Shown here piece by piece: positions 16,404 to 24,935 of a DNA stretch of 39,075 nucleotides. Source of the stretch: Chloroflexota bacterium (GTDB lineage: Bacteria; Chloroflexota; Dehalococcoidia; JACQUO01). Location: positions 1 to 39,075 of the forward strand of contig JACQUO010000018.1 in assembly GCA_016210205.1 (NCBI GenBank). Direction: 5' to 3'. The notes below the pieces were generated by a model. It worked only from the letters and a program-made list of their open reading frames with translations. It was not told the origin of the DNA and searched no databases. Both the position numbers and the translations under genes were made by a program. Position 1 is the stretch's first letter. Each line of letters begins with the position of its first letter.

Positions 16404-16414
16404 CGGAGGTGGAC

Positions 16415-16639
16415 TTGGAAGAGCAGAAGTGTTTTGTCTGCGGGGAGGGCTTCTCCGACGATCATAACGCCCTGTGCGGCAACTGCGGCCACCGCTTCCA
16501 TATCCCCTCCACCCCTGAGGCCAATGCCAAGGTCTGTGGGAGCTTCAACATCGATAGGGACTCCTTCATGATTGTGGCCATGTGCAGCCTATGCCTCTCC
16601 CGTCCCACCGACGCCAATGTGACCGACTACCCCGACTAA
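16415..16639 (+). CDS. Small C4HC3 zinc-finger protein A
   Basis: About 74 residues from the TTG at 16415, which has GGAGG five bases upstream; the GTG at 16409 is an alternative. Almost the whole protein is one metal-binding module: CFVC, 11 residues, CGNC, four residues, H, then a Cys (VCG), and a last CSLC. This is the spacing of C4HC3 (PHD/RING-variant or treble-clef) fingers. It begins 12 nt after the cca stop and is followed 37 nt later by a second protein of the same pattern. Function unknown; it may bind protein or nucleic acid. Confidence 0.7.
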   Translation: MEEQKCFVCGEGFSDDHNALCGNCGHRFHIPSTPEANAKVCGSFNIDRDSFMIVAMCSLCLSRPTDANVTDYPD

Positions 16640-16676
16640 AGCCCCCCCGGGGGGACTGTTAACAGGAGACTGCTAC

Positions 16677-16949
16677 ATGCAAGAGAAATGCGTCGTCTGC
16701 CAACAGCCCGTGGATGAGGTGAATGTGGCCCGTTGCACCTACTGCGGCAAACATTTCCACCTGGCCTGGTCCGTGGACTCCCCCATCGAGAACTGTGGTC
16801 GCCCCCTCATCGATGACACCTCCCAGTCCATGGTCTTCATCTGCAACCGCTGCCAGGAGCTCCTGGAGCGTCAGCGGGCCATGGAGGAGGAGTTCCGGGA
16901 GCGGAGGGATAGGGAGCTCAAGGGCGGCGGGGGGACAAACGACCGATGA
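16677..16949 (+). CDS. Small C4HC3 zinc-finger protein B
   Basis: A 90-residue paralogue of the preceding gene: CVVC, 11 residues, CTYC, four residues, H, then NCG and CNRC, the same ligands at the same spacing. It differs by a charged, probably helical tail (LLERQRAMEEEFRERRDRE). ATG at 16677 with AGGAG upstream. The 3' end overlaps the convergent M20 peptidase gene by 32 nt. Likely in one transcript with cca and protein A. The role is not known. Confidence 0.78.
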   Translation: MQEKCVVCQQPVDEVNVARCTYCGKHFHLAWSVDSPIENCGRPLIDDTSQSMVFICNRCQELLERQRAMEEEFRERRDRELKGGGGTNDR

Positions 16950-18276
16950 TGGCGGCCAGATGCTTGGCCCCCAGGAGGAAGTCCCGCAGGCGGATGTTCT
17001 CGTCCGGGGCGTGCGGGCGGCTGTCGGGGTGCTCCACCCCCGTGGAGGCGGTGGGAATCCCCAACTCGTGGACGAAGGGGTGCATGGGCCCGGTGGCGGC
17101 CATGGTGGGGTAAATCACTGGCTCCGCCCCATAGACCTCCCGCGCTGCCTCTGCCACCACCCCGATAATCGGTTCCTCCAGGGACGTGTGTGCGGGCAGT
17201 TCCCCCATATCCAACGGTTTGACGCTGATGTCCCCAAAGCCCCGGCGGGCCAGGTGATGGCGCAGCTTCTCCAGGATGTCCTCGGGCCGCTGGCGGGGCA
17301 CCAGGCGGAACTCCAGCTTGGCCCGGGCGGCGGCGGGCAGCACCGTCTTCACCCCCTCCCCCGCGTAGCCCGAGGCCAGCCCGCAGATGGTGCAGGTGGG
17401 CTCGAAGAGGTGGCGTCTCTGGAGGGGCGGCCCCGCTAAATCCAGCAGGAAGCCTTTCAATCCCAGGCTGCGCTTCTGCTCCTCTTCTTGAGCGGGGATA
17501 AGGTCCGCCGCCGCCAGGTCCGCCGCGTGGGGTGGCTCCACCTCGTCGTAGAAGCCGGGGATGGCGACGCGCTCGTCCTGGCCCTTCAGGGTGGCCAAAG
17601 CCCACACCAGGCGCCAGGCGGGGTTGGGCACCACCGTGGCCCAGGAGGAATGGCTATCTCGCGCGGCCCCTCTGGCCTCCAGCTCCACATAGACAATGCC
17701 CTTCACCCCCAGGATGATGACGGGCCGCCCGTCCCAGTCCACCCCGCTCCCCTCCCAGAGGCAGGCGTCGGCCCGGAGCAGCTCGCGGCGCTGGCGCAGG
17801 AAGGCGGCGAGGTGCGGGCTGCCCACCTCCTCTTCCCCCTCGATGAGGAACTTCACGGAGATGGGCAGCTCCCCGCGCACCTCTCGGAAGGCCCGCACCG
17901 TCGCCAGCCGGGCCGCGATGTTGCCCTTGTTGTCGGCGGCGCCCCGGGCGAAGAGGCAGTCCTCCCGGAGGGTCGGCTCAAAGGGGGGAGCCGTCCAGAG
18001 GGCCAGGGGCTCCGGCGGCTGCACATCGTAATGGTTGTAGAGGAGCAGGGTGTAAGGCGAACGGCCGGCCAGCTCCCCATAGACCACCGGGGGGCCGCCC
18101 TGGGTGGGGAGGAGGGAGGTCTGGAAGCCCGCCTCCTGGAGCAGGGATGCCACCAGGTCCGCCGTCGCTGCCAGGCCCTCCCCCGTGGCGCTGAGGCTGG
18201 GCTGGCGGCAGAGGCGAATCAGGGTCTCCAGGGCCTGGCCCTGGCGCTCCTCCAGATGGCGAAAGATGTCCTGCAT
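16918..18276 (-). CDS. M20 family metallopeptidase (dipeptidase-like)
   Basis: A 452-residue zinc aminoacylase/carboxypeptidase of clan MH. Visible metal-site motifs: LLLYNHYDVQP (His and nearby Asp), ARGAADNKGN (bridging Asp), IEGEEEVGS (general base Glu and Glu ligand), and GPMHPFVHELGIP near the C-terminus. The dimerisation domain lies in between (about 190-350). The pattern fits the M20 dipeptidases that hydrolyse small peptides in the cytosol. ATG at 18276 with GAGGA upstream. It is followed by no partner on its strand; its end overlaps the zinc-finger B gene tail to tail. Exact substrate unknown. Confidence 0.88.
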   Translation of the reverse strand: MQDIFRHLEERQGQALETLIRLCRQPSLSATGEGLAATADLVASLLQEAGFQTSLLPTQGGPPVVYGELAGRSPYTLLLYNHYDVQPPEPLALWTAPPFEPTLREDCLFARGAADNKGNIAARLATVRAFREVRGELPISVKFLIEGEEEVGSPHLAAFLRQRRELLRADACLWEGSGVDWDGRPVIILGVKGIVYVELEARGAARDSHSSWATVVPNPAWRLVWALATLKGQDERVAIPGFYDEVEPPHAADLAAADLIPAQEEEQKRSLGLKGFLLDLAGPPLQRRHLFEPTCTICGLASGYAGEGVKTVLPAAARAKLEFRLVPRQRPEDILEKLRHHLARRGFGDISVKPLDMGELPAHTSLEEPIIGVVAEAAREVYGAEPVIYPTMAATGPMHPFVHELGIPTASTGVEHPDSRPHAPDENIRLRDFLLGAKHLAAIIGRLSPRRP

Positions 18277-18439
18277 GGCCTAGTCCTCGCTCTCCCCTCG
18301 GTTTGCCTCAGGCGAAAGGCTGTTTTGGTTGAATCATTTCGTTTAATGCATGAGGGCTCCCTCATCCCCCTGGCCCTTTCTCCGTGCAGGCGAAGGGGGG
18401 AGAGGTAAGTTGGGGGGTGTCCCCCAGGCTGTCTTTTTC

Positions 18440-18471
18440 GTCCCCCTCTCCCGGGCCCGGGAGAGGGGGAC
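18440..18471. repeat. 32-bp perfect palindrome, REP-like
   Basis: Two 16-base arms without a loop (first arm GTCCCCCTCTCCCGGG) form a perfect palindrome between the dinG stop and the M20 gene start. Neither strand has a T-tract after it. It sits in a 200-nt gap with other CCCCCT/AGGGGG runs (18367-18425, 18475), the look of a dispersed repeat. Confidence 0.7.
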
Positions 18472-18484
18472 ATAGGGGGTGACC

Positions 18485-21253
18485 CTAGCGCTTCTCCAGC
18501 CATTCCCGCACCCGGGCGGCTAGCTGGCGGGCTGGCCCCCGCTCCACCTGGCACGGGGGCAGGGCCCCCAGGAAGCTGGAGCCGTAGCTCTTGCCCAGGA
18601 GGCGCCGGTCCATGACCACGAAGACCCCCCGGTCCTGGCGGCTGCGGATGAGCCGTCCGAAGCCCTGCTTGAAGCGCAGCACCGCCTGGGGCACCGCATA
18701 CTGACGGAACGGGTCCTCGCAGAGCTCCGCCCGCGCCGCGAACACGGGGTCGGTGGGGACGGTGAAGGGCAGCCGGGCCATCACCAGGGCCGAGAGGGCC
18801 TCCCCCGCCACGTCCACTCCCTCCCAGAAGGAAGCCGCCCCCAGCAGCAGGCAACGGGGGTTCTCCCTCAGGGCGTCCAGGAGCTGCTTGGGGGTGCCGT
18901 CAAGCCCCTGCCCCAGCACGGCGATGCCCTCGGCCGCCAGGGGCCCTTCCACCGCAGCGTAGGTGGTCTGGAGGGCCGCATGGGAGGTGAAGAGGGCCAG
19001 GGTGCGGCCCTGGGCGGCCCGGACCACCTCCACCAGGGCGGCCTCCAGGGCGTGCTGGTAGCCAGCCTGGGTGGGCTCAGGGAGGTCCTGAGGCAGGTAA
19101 ATCAGGGCCGCCCGCCGGTAGTCGAAGGGCGAGTCTAGGGCCAGCTCGCGGAAGCCCTCCGCCCCCAGGCGGCCCTTGAGGTAGTCGAAGGAATCGCCGG
19201 CTCGGAGGGTGGCCCCCGTCAGCACCACCGTCTCCTTCTGGGAGAACAGCATATCAGTCAGGGCCGTCCCCACCTCCAGGGGCGCGCTGCGGAGGGAGAC
19301 ACCGCCGCGGGACTCCAGGGTGAGCCAGGGGATGGCCTTCTTGTCCTGGGGCCGCAGGATGATAGCATCCCCACCCTCCTTCCAGTTGGCGCCGGTCTGG
19401 GCCAGGGAGGACAGCTCTAGGGCCAGGTCCTCCCCCTCTTGGGGGGCCAGGTCGCGGAGGGCCTGGGCCAGGCGGCCTGAATCATCCCCCAGGGCTTTTA
19501 GGGCCAGCCCCAGGTTCTCCCACGCCATCTCCAGATAGGCCCAGTCGGGCTGGGCCCGGGTGCCCCCCGTGATGCGTAGGTTGCGGGCATAGTTGCCCTG
19601 GCCCTGGCTGTGGCTGGCGATGAAGCCGGCCAGGAGACGGAAGAAGTCCTCGGCGCGGCGCCGGCCATTCTCCAGCCCCTCACCGATGCGCGAAAGGTGG
19701 GGGTACAGCCCATCTCTGGCTCCGGGTGGAAGCCGGGCGGCCAGGGCTGTGGCCTGGGCCAGGAGGCTGCCGGGCCCGGGGCCCAGGCGGTCGCAGTAGT
19801 CGGCGACCCCCTCTTGGGAGAGCTGGAAACCCAGCTGCTGGGTGGCCACCTCCTCCAGATGGTGGGCCTCGTCCAGGATGAGGTGCTGGTAGGGGGGCAG
19901 GGCCTGCCCTTCTGTCAGCAGGTCGGAGAGCAAGAGGGCATGGTTGACCACGATGACATGGGCGCGGCGGGCGGCCTCCCGAGCCTGGTGGTGGTAGCAT
20001 TCGCCGCGCTGCTGATGGGGGCAGGCGCCCCCCTGGCAGCTCTCCGCCTGGGAGCAGGCCAGTGCCCAGAGGCCCGCTTCCCCGCCCCGCAGGTTCAGGT
20101 CGCCCCGTTCCCCTGAAGCCGTCTCCCCCAGCCAGATGAGGAGCTTGATGAGGAAGCGGGCCTCGGCGGGGGACAGGGACTCGCTCCGCATCAGGGCGCC
20201 CCAGCGGCGGCGGCACAGGTAGTTGCTCCGTCCCTTGAGGGACACCGCCCGCGGGGCCGCCCCCTGCCCCTCCAAGAGGCCCACCAGCTGGGGGATGTCC
20301 TTGTGGAGGAGCTGCTCTTGGAGGTTGATGGTGTTGGTGGAGACCACCACGGGCCGGCCGTTGTCCCAGGCGTAGCACAGGCTGGGGAGGAGGTAGGCCA
20401 GGGACTTGCCGGTGCCGGTGCCGGCCTCCACCAGAAGGCTCTCTTTCTCGTTGAAGGCCCGCGCCACCTCCTGCATCATGCGCATCTGCTGGGGGCGCTC
20501 CTCGTAGGTGGGCAGGGCCTGGGCCAGAGGGCCGTCCTTGCCCAGGACCTGGGTGAGCCGCGGGAGGTCCAAGGGCACGGCCTCTTCGCGCGGCGAGAGG
20601 GACGGCCCGGCGGGGGGCGGCTCCGGGCGCGGGTCGGGAGCGGCGGTGGTGAGGGCCCGGCGGCCCCGCTCCTGGAGGGCCTCCCGGAAGAAGGCCGACA
20701 CCGCGCCCCCGGCCGTGGCCGCCAGGCGGTGAGCCTCGCTTAAAGTGGCCACAGGGAGACCCAGGGCCCGCTCCCAGAGGGCCAGGAAGACCTCTAAAGT
20801 GGCCTCGGCGTCGGGGGTGGCCCGGTGCCGAGGCGTCGCCCGGCTGGCCAGGCTTCGGGCCAGCTGGGCCAGGCTGTAGCTGGGCTGGCGGGGCAGGAGC
20901 AGGGAGGCCAGCTCCGCGGTGTCATAGGCCGCCCCCGCCGGCGCCACCCCCCGCTGGGCCAGGAAGGCCAGGTCGAAGGCCACATTGTGCCCCACCACCG
21001 TATGGGAGCCCAGGAACTCCTTGAAGTCGGGCAGGACGGCGGCCAGGGGAGGAGCGCCCTGAACCTCCTCCGGGCGGATGCCGGTGAGGCGCTGGATGCG
21101 CAGCGGCAAGGCGGCCCGAGGCTTGACCAGGACGCTGAAGGTGTCCAGTATCTCCCGCCCCCGGAACTTCACCGCCCCTATCTCCAGGATTTCATCGGAC
21201 TCGGGGCGGAGGCCCGTGGTCTCCAGGTCTAGGGCTACTATGGTCTGATTCAT
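18485..21253 (-). CDS. dinG: DinG-type helicase with N-terminal DEDDh exonuclease
   Basis: About 922 residues. Residues about 1-165 are a DnaQ-like 3'-5' exonuclease: IVALDLETTGL, VVGHNVAFDLAFL and HRATPDAEATL carry the DEDDh acidic residues. The rest is an XPD/DinG superfamily 2 helicase: EAGTGTGKSLAYLLP (Walker A), an iron-sulfur region with Cys in YLCRRRW, CSQAESC and GGACPHQQRGEC, LILDEAHHLEE (DEAH box), and near the end GRLIRSRQDRG (motif VI). Such fusions are found in many Gram-positive and Chloroflexota genomes and act in DNA repair. The ATG at 21253 starts the exonuclease fold; it is 10 nt after the PHP gene, with no clear ribosome-binding site, so coupling is likely. Confidence 0.92.
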   Translation of the reverse strand: MNQTIVALDLETTGLRPESDEILEIGAVKFRGREILDTFSVLVKPRAALPLRIQRLTGIRPEEVQGAPPLAAVLPDFKEFLGSHTVVGHNVAFDLAFLAQRGVAPAGAAYDTAELASLLLPRQPSYSLAQLARSLASRATPRHRATPDAEATLEVFLALWERALGLPVATLSEAHRLAATAGGAVSAFFREALQERGRRALTTAAPDPRPEPPPAGPSLSPREEAVPLDLPRLTQVLGKDGPLAQALPTYEERPQQMRMMQEVARAFNEKESLLVEAGTGTGKSLAYLLPSLCYAWDNGRPVVVSTNTINLQEQLLHKDIPQLVGLLEGQGAAPRAVSLKGRSNYLCRRRWGALMRSESLSPAEARFLIKLLIWLGETASGERGDLNLRGGEAGLWALACSQAESCQGGACPHQQRGECYHHQAREAARRAHVIVVNHALLLSDLLTEGQALPPYQHLILDEAHHLEEVATQQLGFQLSQEGVADYCDRLGPGPGSLLAQATALAARLPPGARDGLYPHLSRIGEGLENGRRRAEDFFRLLAGFIASHSQGQGNYARNLRITGGTRAQPDWAYLEMAWENLGLALKALGDDSGRLAQALRDLAPQEGEDLALELSSLAQTGANWKEGGDAIILRPQDKKAIPWLTLESRGGVSLRSAPLEVGTALTDMLFSQKETVVLTGATLRAGDSFDYLKGRLGAEGFRELALDSPFDYRRAALIYLPQDLPEPTQAGYQHALEAALVEVVRAAQGRTLALFTSHAALQTTYAAVEGPLAAEGIAVLGQGLDGTPKQLLDALRENPRCLLLGAASFWEGVDVAGEALSALVMARLPFTVPTDPVFAARAELCEDPFRQYAVPQAVLRFKQGFGRLIRSRQDRGVFVVMDRRLLGKSYGSSFLGALPPCQVERGPARQLAARVREWLEKR

Positions 21254-21263
21254 GGGGTCTGGT

Positions 21264-21947
21264 TCATGGCCGGGCCAGCCCATCCAGGGGGGCCAGCTCC
21301 CCGCTGGGGCTGCGGCGGGCGGGGTAGCACCGGCCGGCCCGGAGGTGGGCCAGGGTCTCGGCCTCGTCCCGGGGGTCGGCTGGGAACACCGTGACCCAGG
21401 AGCCCAGGCCGTGGTGGGAATGGGCGTCGCTCCCGGCGGTGGCGGGCAGCCTCAGGCGTCGGGCCGCCGCCAGGGCCAGGGCGTTCTCCTGGGGGGTGCA
21501 GCCCCCATTGCCCGCCTCTACGGCGTGAACCAGCTTCAGCAGGGGCAGCGAGGCGGCATTTTCTGGAGTCAGCGCAGCGCCTTTGGGCAACCAGGGGGGG
21601 TGGCTTTCGGTGAGGCCCCGGAAGGGATGGAGGGCGATGAGGAATCCCCCGGCCCGGTCCGCCAGCCGGCGCAGCTCCCGGGCCCGGTGCATACCGCTGG
21701 CGTAGCCGTCCAGGCCGAAGACGGCCACATGCCCTAGCTCCGTCTCCACCTCCATGCCCCGCAGGAACAGCAGGGCCGAGGCGGCCACGAAACGCTGGAA
21801 CTCGCGGCGGTCCCAGACCATAGAGTGCTCGGTGAGGCCCGCGCCGTCCAGCCCCAGGCGCCGGGCCTCGGCCACCAGCTCCTCCGGCGAGAGGTTGCTG
21901 TCGGCGGCGCCCCGGCTGGTGTGGACATGCAGGTCCAGAACCCTCAT
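21264..21947 (-). CDS. PHP domain metal-dependent phosphoesterase
   Basis: A 227-residue PHP-fold protein. Metal ligands are visible in order: LDLHVHTSRGAADS (HxH), LTEHSMV, a mid-protein Glu in GMEVETELGH, IALHPFRGL, and TAGSDAHSHHGLG near residue 195. This is the stand-alone PHP type that acts on phosphoesters such as nucleoside bisphosphates or oligonucleotides; the actual substrate is unknown. ATG overlaps the upstream stop as ATGA, and dinG follows within 10 nt, so it may work in nucleotide or DNA metabolism with DinG, which is inference. Confidence 0.85.
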   Translation of the reverse strand: MRVLDLHVHTSRGAADSNLSPEELVAEARRLGLDGAGLTEHSMVWDRREFQRFVAASALLFLRGMEVETELGHVAVFGLDGYASGMHRARELRRLADRAGGFLIALHPFRGLTESHPPWLPKGAALTPENAASLPLLKLVHAVEAGNGGCTPQENALALAAARRLRLPATAGSDAHSHHGLGSWVTVFPADPRDEAETLAHLRAGRCYPARRSPSGELAPLDGLARP

Positions 21948-22234
21948 CGGTCATCCACCCGCATGGGCTCGGTGGCCCGCATCATGGTGCCGGTAATCTC
22001 ATTGTAGAGGTGGGTCAGGTAGAGCCAGGGGTTATCCCGGAGATAAATCTTGCGGAAAACATTCCCCTGCTGGATGAGGACAAAGGAGTCCTCCTTCAGG
22101 TAAAGCTCTTTTATCAGCTCGGCTCTGGGGCCTGTGACGGACACCTTTCCCGTTTTCTCCTCCAACCAGACGGTGGCGACGACTGGGCTTTCCCAGTCTT
22201 CTTTGCGGTGGGAGATGATTTCAACCTTCAGCAT
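21944..22234 (-). CDS. Hypothetical conserved-looking small protein
   Basis: A 96-residue protein from the ATG at 22234 (MLKVEIISHRKEDWESPVV). The frame is open to 22426, but the upstream part is proline-rich and covers a hairpin region, so I left it out. No known domain recognised; the sequence alternates charged and hydrophobic residues (VVATVWLEEKTGKVSV, EDSFVLIQQGNVFRKIYLRDNP), which suggests a small beta-rich cytoplasmic protein. ATGA overlap with the PHP gene points to co-translation. Confidence 0.7.
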   Translation of the reverse strand: MLKVEIISHRKEDWESPVVATVWLEEKTGKVSVTGPRAELIKELYLKEDSFVLIQQGNVFRKIYLRDNPWLYLTHLYNEITGTMMRATEPMRVDDR

Positions 22235-22333
22235 CTCTAGCACCCTGAGGGGATTGCTAATGCCAGAAGAAATTATCGGAGACCTCGGCCCGTTTGTCGC
22301 GACTTCCCTAGATTGTAGCAGATAACGGCGGCG

Positions 22334-22392
22334 CAGCCCAAGCGGGCTGGGGAGAGCGCTTAGCACCGGGGGTGCAGGGGCATAGCCCCTGC
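22334..22392. repeat. Two small hairpins in an intergenic region
   Basis: CAGCCC-AAGC-GGGCTG (22334-22349) and GCAGGGGC-ATA-GCCCCTGC (22374-22392, perfect 8-bp stem), followed by AGGGGGTGAGG. No T-tract on either side. The second one resembles dispersed palindromic repeats of GC-rich genomes; a role in transcript stability after the membrane protein gene is possible. Confidence 0.5.
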
Positions 22393-22458
22393 TAGGGGGT
22401 GAGGTGTAACTCTGGGGAGAGCACAAGGGAAATGAACCCTCATTTTGGTGACGTGATA

Positions 22459-22872
22459 CTAGGCGGCGAAGAAGGGCAGGAGCCAGCCGAAGATGACGGC
22501 GAAGGCCAGGTTGATGAGGAGACGCACCATTCGGCCACGGCTTCCGGAGAAGGCCAGGGGGATGGAGGCGGCCACCGCCAGGAGCGCCATGGCCAGGGTA
22601 AAAGCCCCATTGGAGCTTCCCAGGCCGGGGCCAGGGAAGCCCAACGCCGCGGCCCGGTAGAGCAGGCCCAGGAGCATCCCCACCAGGGTCCAGGCCAGGG
22701 GGGTGACCAGGGCCAGAGGCAGCACCAGGGCCGCGGGGGGAAACTTGGGCGAGATGAGCCGCGCCAGGGCGACCAGGATGCCAGGCCGGGAAATCAAGAG
22801 CACAGCCCCCAACCCGATGAAGACGGAGGCCATGGACAGGCCCGCGATGAGCCCTGCCAGGACTTCCTTCAT
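22459..22872 (-). CDS. Small integral membrane protein
   Basis: A 137-residue protein with about four transmembrane segments: residues about 4-27 (VLAGLIAGLSMASVFIGLGA), 45-72, 88-108 (AFTLAMALLAVAASIPLAF) and 117-135 (LINLAFAVIFGWLLPFF). No soluble domain and no recognised family. Its ATG overlaps the ispE stop (ATGA), so it is translated together with ispE, but a link to isoprenoid synthesis is not shown by the sequence. Confidence 0.75.
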   Translation of the reverse strand: MKEVLAGLIAGLSMASVFIGLGAVLLISRPGILVALARLISPKFPPAALVLPLALVTPLAWTLVGMLLGLLYRAAALGFPGPGLGSSNGAFTLAMALLAVAASIPLAFSGSRGRMVRLLINLAFAVIFGWLLPFFAA

Positions 22873-23744
22873 GCCCCCTCCAGGGTAAGGGTGTGCGCCA
22901 GCCAGGCCTGGTAGCCTCGACCCCTCAGGCTCTCCAGCAGGCGCTGGCCTTGGGCCTGGCCGGACACCAGGGTAAAAAGGGATGGGCCGGAGCCGGACAG
23001 GTGGGCGGGCGCACCCGCCAACCCCTCCAGCTCACGCCCGTGCCTCTCGATGCCGGGGAACTGGGCCAGGGCGGCCCGCCAAAAGGCATTATACAAGAGC
23101 GCGGACTCCAGCGGGCCCCCCGCGGCCAGGTGGGCCAGCAGTCGCTGGGTGTGCTCCCCACGGCTGAAGTCCCCTGGCTCCAGGGCCGCATAGAGGCGGC
23201 CCGTCTTGCCCGGGGGGATGGGTACGGGTGGCAGGAAAATCACCAGCCAGGCCTGGGGCAGAGGACGAAGGGGGGTTATCTCCTCCCCCTGGCCGCGCGC
23301 CAGGGCCGTCCCCCCCCGGAGGAAGAAGGCCACATCGGCCCCCAGGCGGGGGGCCAGGGCCAGAAGCTCCTCCGGGGACAGCCCCAGGCCCCAGAGGCGG
23401 TTGAGGCCCCTCAGGGCCGCGGCGGCATCGCTGCTGCCCCCGCCCAGCCCGGCGGCTACGGGGATGGCCTTCTCCAGCCGCAACTTCGCCCCCTTTTCGC
23501 TCCCCTTGGTCTCCTGGAGGATGCGGGCAGCCCGCAGGGCCAGGTTGTCCTCCCCCTGGAGAGCGCTATCGGAACAGGAAAGGCTGAGCGCAGGGGCCTG
23601 TGCCGGCTCCAGGCCCAGGGTGTCCCCCAGGCTCACCGTCTGCATGACACTGGCCACCTCATGGTAGCCGTCAGGGCGGCGTCTCAGCACCTCCAGGGTC
23701 AGGTTGACCTTGGCATAGGCCTTGAGCTCAAGCATCGCGGCCAT
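22869..23744 (-). CDS. ispE: 4-diphosphocytidyl-2-C-methyl-D-erythritol kinase
   Basis: GHMP kinase of the MEP (non-mevalonate) isoprenoid pathway that phosphorylates CDP-ME. Residues: AYAKVNLTLEV with the substrate Lys at the N-terminus, RRPDGYHEVASVMQTVSL, the ATP-binding loop IPVAAGLGGGSSDAAAAL (about 93-110), GADVAFFLRGG, and C-terminal AHLSGSGPSLF. The 291-residue length is normal. The ATG at 23744 or the one at 23735 may be the start; both overlap the end of rsmA, a common neighbour of ispE in bacteria. Confidence 0.94.
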   Translation of the reverse strand: MAAMLELKAYAKVNLTLEVLRRRPDGYHEVASVMQTVSLGDTLGLEPAQAPALSLSCSDSALQGEDNLALRAARILQETKGSEKGAKLRLEKAIPVAAGLGGGSSDAAAALRGLNRLWGLGLSPEELLALAPRLGADVAFFLRGGTALARGQGEEITPLRPLPQAWLVIFLPPVPIPPGKTGRLYAALEPGDFSRGEHTQRLLAHLAAGGPLESALLYNAFWRAALAQFPGIERHGRELEGLAGAPAHLSGSGPSLFTLVSGQAQGQRLLESLRGRGYQAWLAHTLTLEGA

Positions 23745-24618
23745 CTTGGGAAACCTCGGCGGAGAAGGACCGATAGAGCTGTGCCCACTCCTCCAGGGAC
23801 AGGGTCTGGGGCCGCCGCTGGGGGTCCAGGCCCAGGGCCGCCAGTCGCGCCTTGACCTCTCCCTGGGGCAGGGACAGGCCCTGGGCCAGGGAGTTCCCCA
23901 GCTGCTTGCGGGGGGCGGCGAAGCCCGCCCGCACCACGGCGAAGAAGGCGGAGGTGTCGGCTACGGGCACCCTGGGCTGGGGAAAGACCTCGATGCGCAC
24001 CACCGCCGAGTCCACCTTGGGCGGAGGGTAGAAGCTTCGGGCGGGCACAGGGCATACCAGGCGCGGCTGGCCGTAGAGCTGGACGCTCACGGAGAAGAGG
24101 CCCATCCTTCCCGGAGGTGCCGCCATGTTCTCCGCCACCTCCCGCTGCACCGTGACGACCATGAGCTGGGGCTTGGCAGTGGCCTCCAGAAAGCGGCGCA
24201 GGATGGGGGCGGCCACAAAGTAAGGGAGGTTGGCCACCACCTTGTAAGGCCCCTGCCCCACCAGCGCCTCCGGGTTCAGCTCTAGCATGTCCCCCTGGAC
24301 CAGGGTGAGCTTGGGGTCGGCCCCCAAAAGCTTCCGGAGGGCGGCCACCTGCCCCGGGTCAATCTCCACGGCCACCACCCGCCCCGCCCGGGCCAGGAGC
24401 TCCTCGGTGACGAGCCCCAGGCCGGAGCCTACCTCCAGCACCGTATCCGCGGGGGAAAGCTGGGCCGCCTCCAGGATGCGCCCCAGCGCCTGTTGGTCCA
24501 CCAGGAAGTGCTGGCCCAGGCCCTTGCGCGCCCGCAGGCCGAAGCGGCGCAGCCGGGCCCGGGTGGTGGCCAGGAGAGAGTTGGCAGAAGTAGTCGCCAC
24601 GGCAGCCTGAAGCGTCAT
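23728..24618 (-). CDS. rsmA: 16S rRNA dimethyladenosine transferase
   Basis: Dimethylates two adjacent adenines in the 3'-terminal hairpin of 16S rRNA with S-adenosylmethionine. Motifs: RKGLGQHFLVD, VLEVGSGLGLVTEELL (SAM motif I), VEIDPGQ, VQGDMLEL, and VANLPYFVAAPIL (the NLPY catalytic motif). About 296 residues from the ATG at 24618. GGGGAGG touches this ATG directly, which is closer than usual, so the exact start is uncertain. The frame upstream to 24669 enters the SRP RNA and is not coding. It lies just after the SRP RNA gene, possibly on the same transcript. Confidence 0.92.
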   Translation of the reverse strand: MTLQAAVATTSANSLLATTRARLRRFGLRARKGLGQHFLVDQQALGRILEAAQLSPADTVLEVGSGLGLVTEELLARAGRVVAVEIDPGQVAALRKLLGADPKLTLVQGDMLELNPEALVGQGPYKVVANLPYFVAAPILRRFLEATAKPQLMVVTVQREVAENMAAPPGRMGLFSVSVQLYGQPRLVCPVPARSFYPPPKVDSAVVRIEVFPQPRVPVADTSAFFAVVRAGFAAPRKQLGNSLAQGLSLPQGEVKARLAALGLDPQRRPQTLSLEEWAQLYRSFSAEVSQDGRDA

Positions 24619-24656
24619 CCTCCCCAGGGACTGGGAGACTTTCTGTGGGCGGGGAC

Positions 24657-24929
24657 AAGGGCCGTGCACCCCTCGTCGTGCTGGGCCATGGATACAGCAC
24701 CCACCTTGAGGCTCAAGCCAGGTTGCCCGGCGGCACCCGGGGGATACTATTTACCGCTGCTTCCTTCCGGATCTGACGGGGTTCATAGTCCCCCGCCGCG
24801 CCGGACCCGGCCCTCAGCGCCCCGGGGCGGGGCCGGAGACCCAGGGCCCGGGCCCTCGGAGGAGAGTTCGACCCCGCTATAGCGGATTGCGGGTACAGGA
24901 TACCGCTAGCTTCCCGTCTAGCACGGCCC
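24657..24929 (-). ncRNA. ffs: Signal recognition particle RNA, large bacterial type
   Basis: The minus strand contains the conserved domain IV tetraloop region CAGATCCGGAAGGAAGCAGC (near 24756-24775), flanked by the GGGGGACTAT / ATAGTATCCCCC helix. The 5' part (from 24929: GGGCCGTGCTAGACGGGAAG, then CTGTACCCGCAATCCGCTAT) matches the Alu domain of Bacillus-type SRP RNA, and the 3' end GTGCACGGCCC pairs with the 5' end over nine bases (24921-24929 with 24659-24667). Length about 270 nt, so this is the long form with Alu domain. With Ffh protein it targets nascent membrane proteins. Confidence 0.93.
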
Positions 24930-24935
24930 AGTCCG

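Noticed and set aside
24619-24669. Upstream extension of rsmA
   Set aside because: It runs into the 3' end of the SRP RNA and begins with non-conserved residues.
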